Shown: positions 8,938 through 18,133 of the stretch, one piece after another
Layout: each line of letters starts with the position of its first letter
Position numbering within the stretch: the stretch's first letter is position 1
Assembly (NCBI GenBank): GCA_049511415.1
Contig: JBEKYC010000014.1
Location: 62,001 to 126,000, forward strand
Direction: 5' to 3'
Length of the DNA stretch: 64,000 nt
DNA from: Bog-159 sp049511415
GTDB lineage: Bacteria; Acidobacteriota; Terriglobia; Bryobacterales; Bryobacteraceae
Made by a program: the position numbers and the translations under genes
Notes under the pieces: generated by a model
Seen by the model: the letters and a program-made list of their open reading frames with translations, nothing else
What the model was told of the DNA's origin: nothing
Database searches by the model: none

Positions 8938-10122
8938 GTGGACGCGAATAAGCTCCGCGCCTGGTGGTTTCATCGCCAGGGACTGGATGGCAGGCTGCAG
9001 GGCGCGAGCGCGCCGGAAGTGCTGGCCGAGACGGGCTGGGCGCGCTCGGTGGGAGGCGTTGGGCCATACTTCACGCTCTTTGCGCGCAGCCGGATCTCCC
9101 GGGAATCGGTCGACGCCGCCGTCGCCAACCTCGAGCTTCATGAACTGCCGTCGGTGCGCGGATGCACGTATGTTTTACCGGCATCCGACTTTGCTTTCGC
9201 GCTGACCGCAGCGGCGCCGTTCGGCTCGGGCGAACTGAAGGTCGCTTACAAGCTGGGCGTTACGGATAAGGAGATCGCCAAGCTTTGCGATGCCGTGCTG
9301 AAGGCTTTGGAAAAAGGACCGCTGGATCCGGAGGAGATTCGCCAGACGACCGGCAAAGCCTCACGCAGCTTGGGTGAAGAAGGTAAAAAGAAGGGGCTTA
9401 CCACTACCCTGCCCCTGGCGCTCGGCGAATTGCAGACCTCCGGCGACATACGGCGGGTACCGGTGAACGGGCGGCTCGATCAGCAGCGGTATCGATATTG
9501 TTTGTGGCGGCCCAATCCGCGGCAGGGGTTCCGGATGGAAGCCGATGAGATAGCCACGGAGTTGGCGCGCCGCTACTTCCGATGGATCGGTCCCGCTACA
9601 CTGAGCGAATTCCAATGGTTCTCGGCGCTGGGGGTGAAAGCGGCCAAGGCCGCATTGGAACCCTTGAAACTGGAGCCGCTTGCGCCGGACGATCCGCTCT
9701 TAATCCTGCCGGAGGATCGCGCACGATTTGAGTCCTTCCGCGTGCCGAAGCAGGCCCAGTACGCCTTGGTGGCCAGCGCGGACGGCATCACGCTGCTGAA
9801 GCGGAATGCGAAGGATTTGGTCGATGCCGAAGATCTGAAGAACCCCGTGTTCCGGCACAAGGGCTATGCCCGCGAGAATATGATCGATTTGCCGAGCCAT
9901 GGCATTTTCGACCGAGGAAGGCTGGCCGGACTCTGGGAATACGACCCCGAAAGCCGCTCGATTGCCTGGGTTTCGTTCATCGGCAAAAACAACGATCTGC
10001 TAAGAGTCGTAAACGAAATGGAGGAATACGTGACGAGCCAATTGGGCGATGCGCGGTCCTTCAGCCTGGACAGTCCACAAAGCCGAAGGCCGCGCATCGA
10101 CGCGCTGCGCGCGGCCAAATAA
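8938..10122 (+). CDS. AlkZ/YcaQ-like winged-helix protein
   Basis: 394 residues from a GTG start. It resembles the HTH_42 family of tandem winged-helix proteins that includes the DNA glycosylases AlkZ and YcaQ, which remove bulky alkylated bases or unhook crosslinks. Family-like landmarks are the RGCTYVLPASDF segment near residue 75, the long winged-helix middle, and the DRGRLAGLWEYD segment near the end. The catalytic Gln-x-Gln or Gln-x-Asp expected after the first helix is not visible; the aligned stretch reads GGVGPY (39-44). The protein may therefore be a different subfamily or bind DNA without cutting the base. The GTG lies four bases after the preceding stop. Confidence 0.65.
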   Translation: MDANKLRAWWFHRQGLDGRLQGASAPEVLAETGWARSVGGVGPYFTLFARSRISRESVDAAVANLELHELPSVRGCTYVLPASDFAFALTAAAPFGSGELKVAYKLGVTDKEIAKLCDAVLKALEKGPLDPEEIRQTTGKASRSLGEEGKKKGLTTTLPLALGELQTSGDIRRVPVNGRLDQQRYRYCLWRPNPRQGFRMEADEIATELARRYFRWIGPATLSEFQWFSALGVKAAKAALEPLKLEPLAPDDPLLILPEDRARFESFRVPKQAQYALVASADGITLLKRNAKDLVDAEDLKNPVFRHKGYARENMIDLPSHGIFDRGRLAGLWEYDPESRSIAWVSFIGKNNDLLRVVNEMEEYVTSQLGDARSFSLDSPQSRRPRIDALRAAK

Positions 10123-10132
10123 GAGAGCGGAA

Positions 10133-11128
10133 CTACTTTGCGTCCGGCTTGGGCTGGACCGAGATCGTTGGTTTCATGGGCGCCGGCGGCGGTGTCGCGG
10201 GACCGAAGTAGTCCGCATTGAAGACCACGTTCTTCGAGGTCTTGAGGTCGTCCATGGTTTTCTTCACCAGGTCGGCGTTCAGTTTTCTTTCGATCTCCGG
10301 CTTTACGTCGACGAAGGTCTTTTCCTGGCGCGTTTCGACCTTAATGATGTGATAGCCTTGCGGACTCTTGATTGGCTCGCTGAGTTCGCCCACAGCGATG
10401 GTGAACACCACCTGATCGACGGCCGGAGGCAAGCGGTTGTGGCCGATGGTGCCGAGATCGCCGCCGTTGGCGCTGGTGATTGTGTCGTCGGAATCAATCT
10501 TCGCCAAGGCCACGAAATCGCCGCCATCCACGAGCTTTTGGCGGACTTCCTTGGCTTTCGCGAGGGCTTCCTCGTCGGTCAATTCCTTGGCGTCTTTCTT
10601 TAGCGCCACGGGGGATCCCTTCGCGCGGATCAGTATCTGCCGGACTTTGGCCTGCAGATAGTCCGTTTTATGTTGTTCGTAGTATTCGCGGGCGGTAGCC
10701 TCGTCGACTTTGGTATTGGAGACCAACTGCTGGTAATACTGTTGCGCGAGCAACCGCTCTACCTGAGTGGCCAATTGCTCTTTGAAAGCGGGGCTCTCGT
10801 CGACCTTATGGCTATGGGCTTCTTGCGACAGCATTTTGAGCATCACGACATTATCGGCAAACTGCCGCTTGCCGGCGCCGCGCATTTGGTTCCGATACTG
10901 CGGGGGTAACCCTTCGATCATGTGATCGAACTCAGCGGCTGTAACCTTTTCGTCACCAATGGTCAACACGACCGTCTCGGGAGGGACGGCAGGCGTGGCC
11001 GGCATCACGGGCACGGCGGGAGGCTTAACCGCCATCGTGGGCGGTTGCGGAGCTGGCGGTGTCTGGGCGAGCAGACAAGCCAGGGGTGTCATAATAAACA
11101 AGAGTTGCAGGGATTTCATCAATTCCAT
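10133..11128 (-). CDS. Secreted peptidyl-prolyl isomerase, SurA/PrsA type
   Basis: 331 residues. It has a signal peptide (LQLLFIMTPLACLLAQ), a Pro/Ala-rich linker, a SurA-N-like helical chaperone domain (about 60-160) and one parvulin rotamase domain (about 165-275) containing VRQILIRAKG, GGDFVALAKIDSDD, GGDLGTIG and SPQGYHIIKVE. A Pro-rich tail closes it. Such proteins help outer-membrane or secreted proteins fold in the periplasm. A second ATG three codons downstream (MKSLQ) has a slightly better GGAA ahead of it and may be the true start. The gene converges with the AlkZ-like gene, with ten bases between the stops. Confidence 0.88.
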   Translation of the reverse strand: MELMKSLQLLFIMTPLACLLAQTPPAPQPPTMAVKPPAVPVMPATPAVPPETVVLTIGDEKVTAAEFDHMIEGLPPQYRNQMRGAGKRQFADNVVMLKMLSQEAHSHKVDESPAFKEQLATQVERLLAQQYYQQLVSNTKVDEATAREYYEQHKTDYLQAKVRQILIRAKGSPVALKKDAKELTDEEALAKAKEVRQKLVDGGDFVALAKIDSDDTITSANGGDLGTIGHNRLPPAVDQVVFTIAVGELSEPIKSPQGYHIIKVETRQEKTFVDVKPEIERKLNADLVKKTMDDLKTSKNVVFNADYFGPATPPPAPMKPTISVQPKPDAK

Positions 11129-11174
11129 GATACCAAAGAGGTCCGGCGGCGACGCTTGCGTCGACTAATCAGAG

Positions 11175-12692
11175 TTACGGCTGGGTACTAACGTCATTTC
11201 CAAACGCCAGGGTGGAGCGCTTACGCCCGAACGGGAAGTAGATGGCGAATCCCACGATCAGCCAGCCAAAAAAGCGGAACCATGTGCGCAGCGGCAGTCC
11301 CATCATCAGAACCACGCAGCAAGCGATCGAGATGAGCGGGAAGAGTGGAACGAAGGGTACTCGAAAGGCACGCGGGCGCTCGGGCTGCTTCTTGCGCAAC
11401 ACGATGACGCCGGCCGAAACCAGCGCAAAAGCGAACAGGGTGCCGATATTCGAAAGCTCCGCGAAAGTGTCGATGTCCCAGATGCCGGCCGGGATGCCCA
11501 CCAGAAAGCCGGCGATCCAGGTGGAAATGTACGGCGTCTGGAATCGCTTATGCACCGCCGAGAAGAAGCCGGGGAGCAGCCGGTCGCGCGACATGGCAAA
11601 CCAGATGCGCGCCTGACCGTACTGATAGACCAGCAACGACGAGATCATGCCCGCCAGCGCCCCCGCCGTAACTACCACCCGCAGCCGGTTGAAGCCCAGC
11701 GCCTTCAAGGCGTCGGCTACCGGAGAAGCACTGGTGAGGGTCGAATACTTCGCGATCCCAGTGAGCACCAGCGATACGGAGCCGTAGAGAATCGTGCAGA
11801 CAATCAGCGTGACGATGATGCCGAACGGCAGATCCTTTTGCGGGTTACGGCACTCCTCGGCCGCGGTGGAAACGGAGTCGAAGCCGATGTAGGTGAAGAA
11901 AACGATCGAAGCGCCCGTAAGGATTCCCGGAAATCCGTGAGGCGCGAAGGGATGCCAATTGGCGCTGTTGATGGCGCGCGCGGAACCGAAGCAGAAGAGA
12001 AGAATCGCGCCAATCTTGATGAGCACCATGGTGGTATTCGCCTCGGCGCTTTCCCTGACGCCGCGCACCAACACCACGGTGACCAGCAGCGTGATCAGCA
12101 GGGCAGGAATATTAAAGACGCCGGCGGGTCCCCCCGGGGCTGGGATCGGAGGGTAGGCCAAAGCTTGCGGCAAGTGCCATCCGAATAGGTTGTCGCACAA
12201 ATCTTGTATATACGCCGAGAATCCGACCGCCACGGACATATTGGAGACCGCGTATTCCAAGATGAGGTCCCAGCCAATGATCCAGGCCACGATTTCGCCG
12301 AGAATGGCGTAGGCGTAGGTATAGGCGCTCCCGGCGATGGGGATCATGGAGGAGAGTTCGGCATAGCAAAGGCCGGCGAACAGGCAGGCCAGCGCCACTA
12401 GCGCGAAAGAAACGGTGATCGCCGGACCTGCGCCCGGGCGGCCTAATTGAGAAGTGGCATGCGAGCCGTTCAAGATGAGATCGATCACCGTGGCTTCCAG
12501 GATCGATTTGGTGGGGATCACAGTGCCCGCCGCGGCGGTCCCTGTGAGGGTGAAGATGCCGGAGCCGATAACCGCGCCCACACCCAAAGCCGTAAGGCTC
12601 CAAGGGCCGAGCGTTTTTCGCAAACGCTTGTCGGGCTCCTCGGAGGCCTTGATAAGGGCGTCGATGCTCTTGGTACGGAATAGTTGGCTCAA
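11175..12692 (-). CDS. APC-family amino acid permease
   Basis: 505 residues with about 12-14 hydrophobic segments. The N-terminus (RTKSID, then LRKTLGPWSLTALGVGAVIGSGIFTLTG) is the signature of the cationic-amino-acid-transporter branch of the APC superfamily (YfnA-like). The consensus GVGAVIGSGIF forms the unwound first helix that binds the substrate amino group. It imports amino acids by cation or proton symport; the particular amino acid is not evident. The assigned start is TTG with only a weak ribosome site, but homologues of this family begin near the same RTKS motif. The small basic gene 12706-12864 ends 13 bases upstream on the same strand. Confidence 0.88.
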   Translation of the reverse strand: MSQLFRTKSIDALIKASEEPDKRLRKTLGPWSLTALGVGAVIGSGIFTLTGTAAAGTVIPTKSILEATVIDLILNGSHATSQLGRPGAGPAITVSFALVALACLFAGLCYAELSSMIPIAGSAYTYAYAILGEIVAWIIGWDLILEYAVSNMSVAVGFSAYIQDLCDNLFGWHLPQALAYPPIPAPGGPAGVFNIPALLITLLVTVVLVRGVRESAEANTTMVLIKIGAILLFCFGSARAINSANWHPFAPHGFPGILTGASIVFFTYIGFDSVSTAAEECRNPQKDLPFGIIVTLIVCTILYGSVSLVLTGIAKYSTLTSASPVADALKALGFNRLRVVVTAGALAGMISSLLVYQYGQARIWFAMSRDRLLPGFFSAVHKRFQTPYISTWIAGFLVGIPAGIWDIDTFAELSNIGTLFAFALVSAGVIVLRKKQPERPRAFRVPFVPLFPLISIACCVVLMMGLPLRTWFRFFGWLIVGFAIYFPFGRKRSTLAFGNDVSTQP

Positions 12693-12705
12693 CGGCCGAT
12701 CCCGG

Positions 12706-12864
12706 TTAACGCTTACGCTGCCCCTGTACCATCTTCTTCACTTTTCGCTTCATCGAGCCGCGGGCCACGCCTTGGGCGCGCTTGGCCTTGGGCGCCACTT
12801 TCTTGCGCGCTGCCCGCTTGACCTTCTTCCGTTCGACTCTATCGGTAATTGTCTTGGTGTTCAT
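12706..12864 (-). CDS. 52-residue highly basic protein, function unknown
   Basis: The reading frame starts with ATG, is preceded by GGAG, and codes for 52 residues ending in TAA. About 20 are Lys or Arg, in clusters such as ERKKVKRAARKK and MKRKVKKM, and there are no acidic clusters, cysteines or membrane segments. The composition suggests a nucleic-acid binder such as a small histone-like or ribosome-associated protein, but I do not recognise a family. It lies between pcrA and the permease on the same strand. The possibility that it is not translated remains, though the ribosome site and tight spacing favour a real gene. Confidence 0.55.
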   Translation of the reverse strand: MNTKTITDRVERKKVKRAARKKVAPKAKRAQGVARGSMKRKVKKMVQGQRKR

Positions 12865-12894
12865 TTGTCTCCGTTATTGTACCTGAATAGCACA

Positions 12895-12922
12895 GGCAGA
12901 CCACAAAAAGCGATGGCCTGCC
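12895..12922 (-). terminator. Hairpin downstream of pcrA, possible terminator without U-run
   Basis: On the minus strand GGCAG-G-CCA pairs with TGG-T-CTGCC (one mismatch) around a loop of about ten bases. It begins 13 bases after the pcrA stop and lies upstream of the small basic gene. No T-run follows, so termination here may be weak or Rho-dependent. Confidence 0.3.
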
Positions 12923-12934
12923 CCACGTGACGCA

Positions 12935-15262
12935 TCAGTTGCGTTTCAGGCCTGCGTACTTTTCCACGAGCTTCTTCAGCCCGTAGCGTGGAAAGCTGAC
13001 TGTTATCTTAGCGTCTTCGCCTTCGCCTTCGCGGCGCACCACCGTCCCGGTGCCGTATTTGGGATGCTCCACGGTCATGCCGGCGCGCGTCCGGCGGGGT
13101 TGCGGCGGCGGCACGGGCTGCGCCTTGGGGGCCACGGGGGACGCATTCGGCGGAATGATCTGCGGCGCCGCCTGGCGGGCGGGAAACGGCACACCCCGAT
13201 CGGCAAAAAACTGCGAGATATTGTCCAGCGAATTGTAGGTCTTCCCGGTGAAAGTGTTGCGTTGCGCGCTCTGGCGGACCTGATACCGTTCGGCATGCAG
13301 ATCCACCTGCGGCACCGCATCGTTGTCGCCAAGATTGATGGCCAGATCTTCCGGCAGTTCACTCAAGAAGCGCGAAGGTACGGTGCGTTCCTGCTCGCCA
13401 CCGCCAAAACGGCGCCGGTATTTAGCCCAGGTGAGATACAGGCGCTTCTCGGCACGGGTCATTCCCACGTAGCACAAACGCCGCTCCTCTTCGAGCGCGG
13501 CGACCGAATCCATGGAGCGTTGATGCGGAAAGAGGCCCTCTTCCATGCCCGCCAGAAAGACAATGGGGAATTCCAGGCCCTTGGCGTTATGCAGCGTAAG
13601 CAGGCTAATCTGCGCCTGCTCGTCGACTGCGTCCGCGTCGGCCACCAGCGCGGCGTGATCCAGGAAATCGCTCATGGTTTCGCCATGCTCCGCGGCTTCC
13701 GCGGCTGCATTGACCAGTTCCCGCAGATTATCGAGCCGCGCTTCGGCTTCCGGGGTATTCTCCTGTTCCAGCATCCGCCCGTAGCCGGTGCGATCGAGCA
13801 TGAAGCGAATGGCATCCGGCAAGGGTTCGCTTTCGACGCGCAGCGATAACTCCTGCACCATGGTCCGGAATGCCACCAGGGCCGACTGCGCGCGCGCGGG
13901 AAACAACTGCTGGTCCATCATGCGGGAAATGGCGTCCCAGAGACTGAGTCCGTTCTCGCGCGCGAAGGCCTCTACCTGATCGACGGTGGTACGGCCAATG
14001 CCGCGCGCGGGCGTGTTAATGACGCGCAGAAGGCTGACCGAATCGAGGTTGGACGTGGCCAGCTTCAAGTATGAGACAGCGTCTTTAATCTCGGCGCGCT
14101 GATAAAAACTGAATCCGCCCACTACAATATATTTGCGCCCGCGGCGGCGCAGGGCCTCTTCGATCTGGCGGGATTGAGAATTGGTCCGATAAAGAATCGC
14201 CACGCGATCGGCAGGATCGACCGACAGCAGTTTATCGATGGTATGGGCGATGAACGCGGCCTCATTTTCGCCGTCCCAGCCCGGGTACAAACCCAGCATT
14301 TCGCCTTGGCCCGCCTCGGTCCAGAGCGTCTTGCCCTTGCGCGCTTTGTTGTTGGCCACCACCGCGCCGGCGGCCGCCAGAATATTCTTGGTGGAGCGGT
14401 AATTCTGTTCCAGGCGGATCGTGCGGGCGCGCGGGAAGTCGTGCTCGAAATCGAGGATGTTCTGTATATCCGCGCCGCGCCAGCTATAAATGGATTGATC
14501 CTCATCGCCCACCACGCACACGTGGTCGTGCGTCCCCGCCAGCAATCGCATCAACTCGTACTGGCTGCGATTGGTGTCCTGGTATTCGTCGATCATGATG
14601 TAGCCGATGCGCTTGTTATACTGCGCGCGCGTGCCTTCATCGTTGAACAGCAGGCGCACGGTTTCGAGCAGCAGATCGTCGAAATCGAGCGCATTGGCCG
14701 TGCGCAGCGCCCGTTCATATTCGTCCCAGATTACCGCCAGCTTGCCCGATGCCGGATCCTTGGCGTCGCGGTAGAGGTCCTGCGGCGTCTGCTTCAGGTT
14801 CTTGGCGTGGCTGATGCGCGAGAGCGCGGCGCGGTACTGCATGAACTTGTCGTCCAAGCCAAGATGGTGAAAGGCCGATTTGACGATGGCGAGCTGATCG
14901 GCATCATCGTAAATGTTGAAGCGCCGCGTGAAGCCGGGCCGGAACTGCGCCAATGGCTCTCCGTCACGCCGCAACAATCGCACGCAGAATGAATGAAAGG
15001 TCGAAACGTTGGGCGCCGCGGTGAGTTCCACGCCACTGAGCAGCGACGCCACGCGCGAGCGCATTTCATGCGCCGCTTTGTTCGTGAATGTAACGGCCAG
15101 AATGGCGGACGGGGGCACGCGCCGCGACGTGATGATGTGCGCGATACGGTGCGTGATCACCCTTGTCTTGCCACTGCCGGCGCCGGCCAAAATCAGCAGG
15201 GGGCCTTCCGTACAGGCTACGGCTTCACGTTGTTGCGGGTTCAGACCCTTCAAAAAGTCCAT
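12935..15262 (-). CDS. pcrA: UvrD/PcrA-type DNA helicase
   Basis: 775 residues, the usual length for the family. SF1A helicase motifs appear in order: Q motif LNPQQREAV, Walker A AGAGSGKT, motif Ia TFTNKAA, motif II IDEYQDTN, motif III GDEDQSIYSWRGA, motif IV LEQNYRS, motif V TLHNAKGLEF and motif VI VGMTRAEKRLYL. The C-terminal GMTVEHPKYGTGTV region is the PcrA/UvrD tail that contacts RNA polymerase. The enzyme unwinds DNA 3' to 5' in nucleotide excision repair, replication restart and removal of RecA filaments. It diverges from the membrane protein gene at 15338. Confidence 0.95.
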   Translation of the reverse strand: MDFLKGLNPQQREAVACTEGPLLILAGAGSGKTRVITHRIAHIITSRRVPPSAILAVTFTNKAAHEMRSRVASLLSGVELTAAPNVSTFHSFCVRLLRRDGEPLAQFRPGFTRRFNIYDDADQLAIVKSAFHHLGLDDKFMQYRAALSRISHAKNLKQTPQDLYRDAKDPASGKLAVIWDEYERALRTANALDFDDLLLETVRLLFNDEGTRAQYNKRIGYIMIDEYQDTNRSQYELMRLLAGTHDHVCVVGDEDQSIYSWRGADIQNILDFEHDFPRARTIRLEQNYRSTKNILAAAGAVVANNKARKGKTLWTEAGQGEMLGLYPGWDGENEAAFIAHTIDKLLSVDPADRVAILYRTNSQSRQIEEALRRRGRKYIVVGGFSFYQRAEIKDAVSYLKLATSNLDSVSLLRVINTPARGIGRTTVDQVEAFARENGLSLWDAISRMMDQQLFPARAQSALVAFRTMVQELSLRVESEPLPDAIRFMLDRTGYGRMLEQENTPEAEARLDNLRELVNAAAEAAEHGETMSDFLDHAALVADADAVDEQAQISLLTLHNAKGLEFPIVFLAGMEEGLFPHQRSMDSVAALEEERRLCYVGMTRAEKRLYLTWAKYRRRFGGGEQERTVPSRFLSELPEDLAINLGDNDAVPQVDLHAERYQVRQSAQRNTFTGKTYNSLDNISQFFADRGVPFPARQAAPQIIPPNASPVAPKAQPVPPPQPRRTRAGMTVEHPKYGTGTVVRREGEGEDAKITVSFPRYGLKKLVEKYAGLKRN

Positions 15263-15337
15263 GTCGAGGGGAACTATTTGAATTTTAGCATGCGGTCGGC
15301 GATCGCCCTGCGTTAAGTTAACTAAGGTTGGAACCGA

Positions 15338-16939
15338 GTGCGTCGATTTCTTATTCTGTTACTCCATATGATTTTGTTGGTGGCGGCGGTATTGCTCGCC
15401 GCGCGATTTGTGGTGGGATCCTTCCGAACGGCCTTTGTTATCGTCAATTCCCCGGCGAACGCGGCAGGCACGGTGGCAGTTTCGTTTCTTTTACTGACGC
15501 TCACAGCCAATATCGATAAGAAAACGGGTTCCGGTAATCTCCGTGTTAACCAATGGGTAATCCTGGCCAGTCTGACGCTAATCATGGCGGCGGCATTCTG
15601 GCCCAACTTAGGTTCCGCGTTTGTATACGATGACTACACGCACATCCTGCAGACCTCGCATGCCACGTGGCGGATTCTAGCGGATGCGTTCCGGCGGGAG
15701 CCTGGAGGACATGGCCTGTTCTTCCGTCCCGTAGCGTTTATTTCCTATTGGCTCGACTACCAGTGGGCGGGGCCCGTAGCGGCGCGATGGCATGCCTGGA
15801 GCCTGGCGGTGGATACCGCGAACGTATGCCTGCTATACCTGTTGACGACACGGCTCGGCCTGCGGCGCATGGCGGCTACCGGCGCGGCTCTGGTGTTCGC
15901 GCTGCATGGGTCGCGGGCGGAGACCGTCGCCTGGTCGGATGCGCGCTCCGACCTGCTCGCAACCCTGTTCTGTCTGATCGTGCTGCTGGCGGTGTTGGAA
16001 TATTGCCGCGGCGGGCGGAAGGCGTTCTTCGTTCCCATGCTGCTTTGCGCCATGTTGGGCGTCTATACCAAGGAGTCGGCTTTCTGCCTGCCGTTGTTGC
16101 CGCTGACGCTGCTGCCGTTCCTGCATCCTGGCGCGCGGCGGCGGGCCGTGATAGCCAGCGGCACGCTGGCCTTGGGGTGCGCGCTTCTGTTCGCCTATCG
16201 GTGGTGGGCGCTCGGTGGAATCGGCGGCTACGCGGATCGAACGGGGGTCAGCGCCGTTTGGCATCCCAGTCCATTACATAGCTGCGAGGCGTTATGCTTC
16301 AGGCAATGGGCGTATTTGTTCTTTCCGGTGAATTGGGTGGCGCCGATGGAATGGTGGCTGCGCGCGGCCGCGGTTGTATTCCTGGGTGCACTAATCGTGT
16401 GCGCCGGCCGGTCCGGCGCATCGCGGCTCCGATTGCTGGCGGGCATCGCGTTTCTGTTGGCGGCGGATTTGCCCGTTCAGCATCTGCTGATGTTTCAGAC
16501 GGATTTCGCGGGCGCGCGCGTGCTGTATCTGCCGGTCGCCGGACTGGCCATTTTCTGGGGATTGCTGTTGGAGGGAATTGCGCAGCCCTGGCTGAAATGG
16601 GCTACGGCCGCAGCACTGGTTGTGTTCAATTTAGCGGCACTGGAACATAATCTTCGCCCTTGGCGGACGACTCCAGAAGCAGCTGTTCGAGTGTGCCGCG
16701 CGTTAGGCAGCCAGATGGCACATGATCCCCGGCCGGTGGTTTTAAGCGACCTGCCCGACCGCAAAGACGGGGTTTATTTCCTCGGCAACGGATTTCCGGA
16801 ATGTGTCGAGATGAATTCGGGACAGCCCATGGGGAGAGTGTTTGTTGTCGGGCGCAGTCCTGCTGAGCCGCCGGTGCATGCCCGGGAATTCGTATGGGAC
16901 GCAGGACCGAATCGGGTTGAGGAGCGGCACCAAAAATGA
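15338..16939 (+). CDS. Polytopic GT-C-like membrane glycosyltransferase
   Basis: 533 residues from GTG, with about 11-13 membrane segments. An early periplasmic loop has FVYDDYTHI, the acidic pair expected of GT-C enzymes that use polyprenyl-linked sugars. It is followed by FFRPVAFISYWLDY and HGSRAETVAWSDARSDLLAT, which resemble the TMTC/PMT-like family. These enzymes mannosylate or otherwise glycosylate proteins or lipids outside the membrane. The soluble C-terminal portion is short, without the TPR repeats seen in TMTC proteins. Donor and acceptor are unknown, and the family call rests on these motifs only. Confidence 0.65.
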   Translation: MRRFLILLLHMILLVAAVLLAARFVVGSFRTAFVIVNSPANAAGTVAVSFLLLTLTANIDKKTGSGNLRVNQWVILASLTLIMAAAFWPNLGSAFVYDDYTHILQTSHATWRILADAFRREPGGHGLFFRPVAFISYWLDYQWAGPVAARWHAWSLAVDTANVCLLYLLTTRLGLRRMAATGAALVFALHGSRAETVAWSDARSDLLATLFCLIVLLAVLEYCRGGRKAFFVPMLLCAMLGVYTKESAFCLPLLPLTLLPFLHPGARRRAVIASGTLALGCALLFAYRWWALGGIGGYADRTGVSAVWHPSPLHSCEALCFRQWAYLFFPVNWVAPMEWWLRAAAVVFLGALIVCAGRSGASRLRLLAGIAFLLAADLPVQHLLMFQTDFAGARVLYLPVAGLAIFWGLLLEGIAQPWLKWATAAALVVFNLAALEHNLRPWRTTPEAAVRVCRALGSQMAHDPRPVVLSDLPDRKDGVYFLGNGFPECVEMNSGQPMGRVFVVGRSPAEPPVHAREFVWDAGPNRVEERHQK

Positions 16940-16981
16940 GAATTTGCACGCGCATCGGCACTATAGGATGTTCGGCTCCAA

Positions 16982-18133
16982 ATGTTCCTCAAGAAATCGA
17001 GCAAACCACATCGCGGGCAAGTCAAGGTGCTACGGCGGCCGCCAAAGGCATACGATTCCTACCGCGGCTTGCTGCGCGACGTCGCCGCCCTAATTGAGCA
17101 GGGGCGCGTAGCCGCAGTCCGATCCGTTAATGTGGTGCTGACGTCCACGTATTGGCTGGTTGGCCGGAGGATCGTGGAACACGAGCAGTCTGGTGCGGAG
17201 CGCGCCAGCTATGGAGAGACGGTGCTCAAGAGGCTCGCGCGCGACCTTACGGCGCAACTGGGCCGGGGCTTTTCTGAACGAAACCTCGAGCAGATGCGCC
17301 TGTTCTATTTGGGTTGGCCAATTTCGCAGACAGTGTCTGCGAAATCTGCAGATTCCCCAATTTCGCAGACACTGTCTGCGAAATCTCGTTCGTGCCCTCA
17401 GTTCCCCTTGCCATGGTCGCACTACGTGCGCCTGCTCTCAGTCGCCCACCAGAAAGCCCGCCAGTATTACGAACGCGAAGCGCTGCTGGGCGGGTGGTCG
17501 GTCCGCCAACTCGACCGCCAGATCGCGAGCCTTGCCTACCAGAGAACGCGAGGGGCAAAGAGTATGGCGGCCGCCGGCGAGAACCTGCCCGTGGACGCGC
17601 AGGTGAGAGATCCGTTCATTCTGGAGTTCTTGAATCTGAAGGACGAGTATTCGGAGACGGAACTCGAGGACGCCCTCATCAAGAGTCTCGAACAATTCCT
17701 TTTGGAATTGGGGAACGATTTTGCATTCATCGCTCGACAGAAGCGTCTGCGCGTGGGGACCGAATGGTACCGGGTCGATCTGGTTCTCTTTCATCGCCGG
17801 CTTCGGTGTCTTGTCATGGTGGATTTGAAGCTGGGCAAGTTCACCCATGCTGACGTCGGCCAGATGAATCTATATCTGAATTATGCGCGCGAACATTGGG
17901 CGCACGCACACGAGAACCCGCCAATCGGTTTGATTCTGTGCTCCGAGAAAGATGCCGCCGTCGCCCGTTACGCTCTGGGCAATCTGCCGAACCAGGTGCT
18001 CGCCCGAGAATATCAACTCCATTTGCCGGAAGAGCACAACATCGCATTCCAAATCGACACGGCGCGCCGGATGCTGGCGGAGTCGCCGCGGCGCCTCGGG
18101 CAGCGCACCACAGAGTCTCGAAGGTTGCGTTAG
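16982..18133 (+). CDS. DUF1016/YhcG-type PDDEXK nuclease
   Basis: 383 residues. The N-terminal DUF1016 region includes STYWLVGRRIVEHEQ, FSERNLEQMRLFYL and WSHYVRLLSV. The C-terminal nuclease domain has FIARQKRLRVGTEWYRVDLVLFHRRLRCLVMVDLKLGKF, in which D (VDL) and D-x-K (VDLKLG) fit the PDDEXK pattern. Family members are predicted DNases linked to recombination or mobile DNA; a defined role is not established. Between FYLGWP and the WSHY motif, two copies of a palindrome are inserted in frame (17321-17384), reading as ISQTVSAKS and ISQTLSAKS. The stop overlaps the stop of the convergent hydrolase gene (TTAG). Confidence 0.85.
   Translation: MFLKKSSKPHRGQVKVLRRPPKAYDSYRGLLRDVAALIEQGRVAAVRSVNVVLTSTYWLVGRRIVEHEQSGAERASYGETVLKRLARDLTAQLGRGFSERNLEQMRLFYLGWPISQTVSAKSADSPISQTLSAKSRSCPQFPLPWSHYVRLLSVAHQKARQYYEREALLGGWSVRQLDRQIASLAYQRTRGAKSMAAAGENLPVDAQVRDPFILEFLNLKDEYSETELEDALIKSLEQFLLELGNDFAFIARQKRLRVGTEWYRVDLVLFHRRLRCLVMVDLKLGKFTHADVGQMNLYLNYAREHWAHAHENPPIGLILCSEKDAAVARYALGNLPNQVLAREYQLHLPEEHNIAFQIDTARRMLAESPRRLGQRTTESRRLR
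17321..17384. repeat. Two tandem 25-bp perfect palindromes, in frame within the YhcG gene
   Basis: Each copy is ATTTCGCAGACA, one central base, then TGTCTGCGAAAT, so both 12-base arms match perfectly. Copy one is 17321-17345 (centre G), copy two 17360-17384 (centre C). The period is 39 bases, which keeps the reading frame. The unit translates as a short ISQTxSAKS peptide. The symmetry and the unchanged arms suggest a mobile or slipping palindromic unit and not ordinary protein evolution. Confidence 0.8.

Noticed and set aside
15318..15329. TTAACTAAGGTT shared with 47274-47285
   Set aside because: A 12-base match is expected many times by chance in 64 kb, and the surroundings differ.
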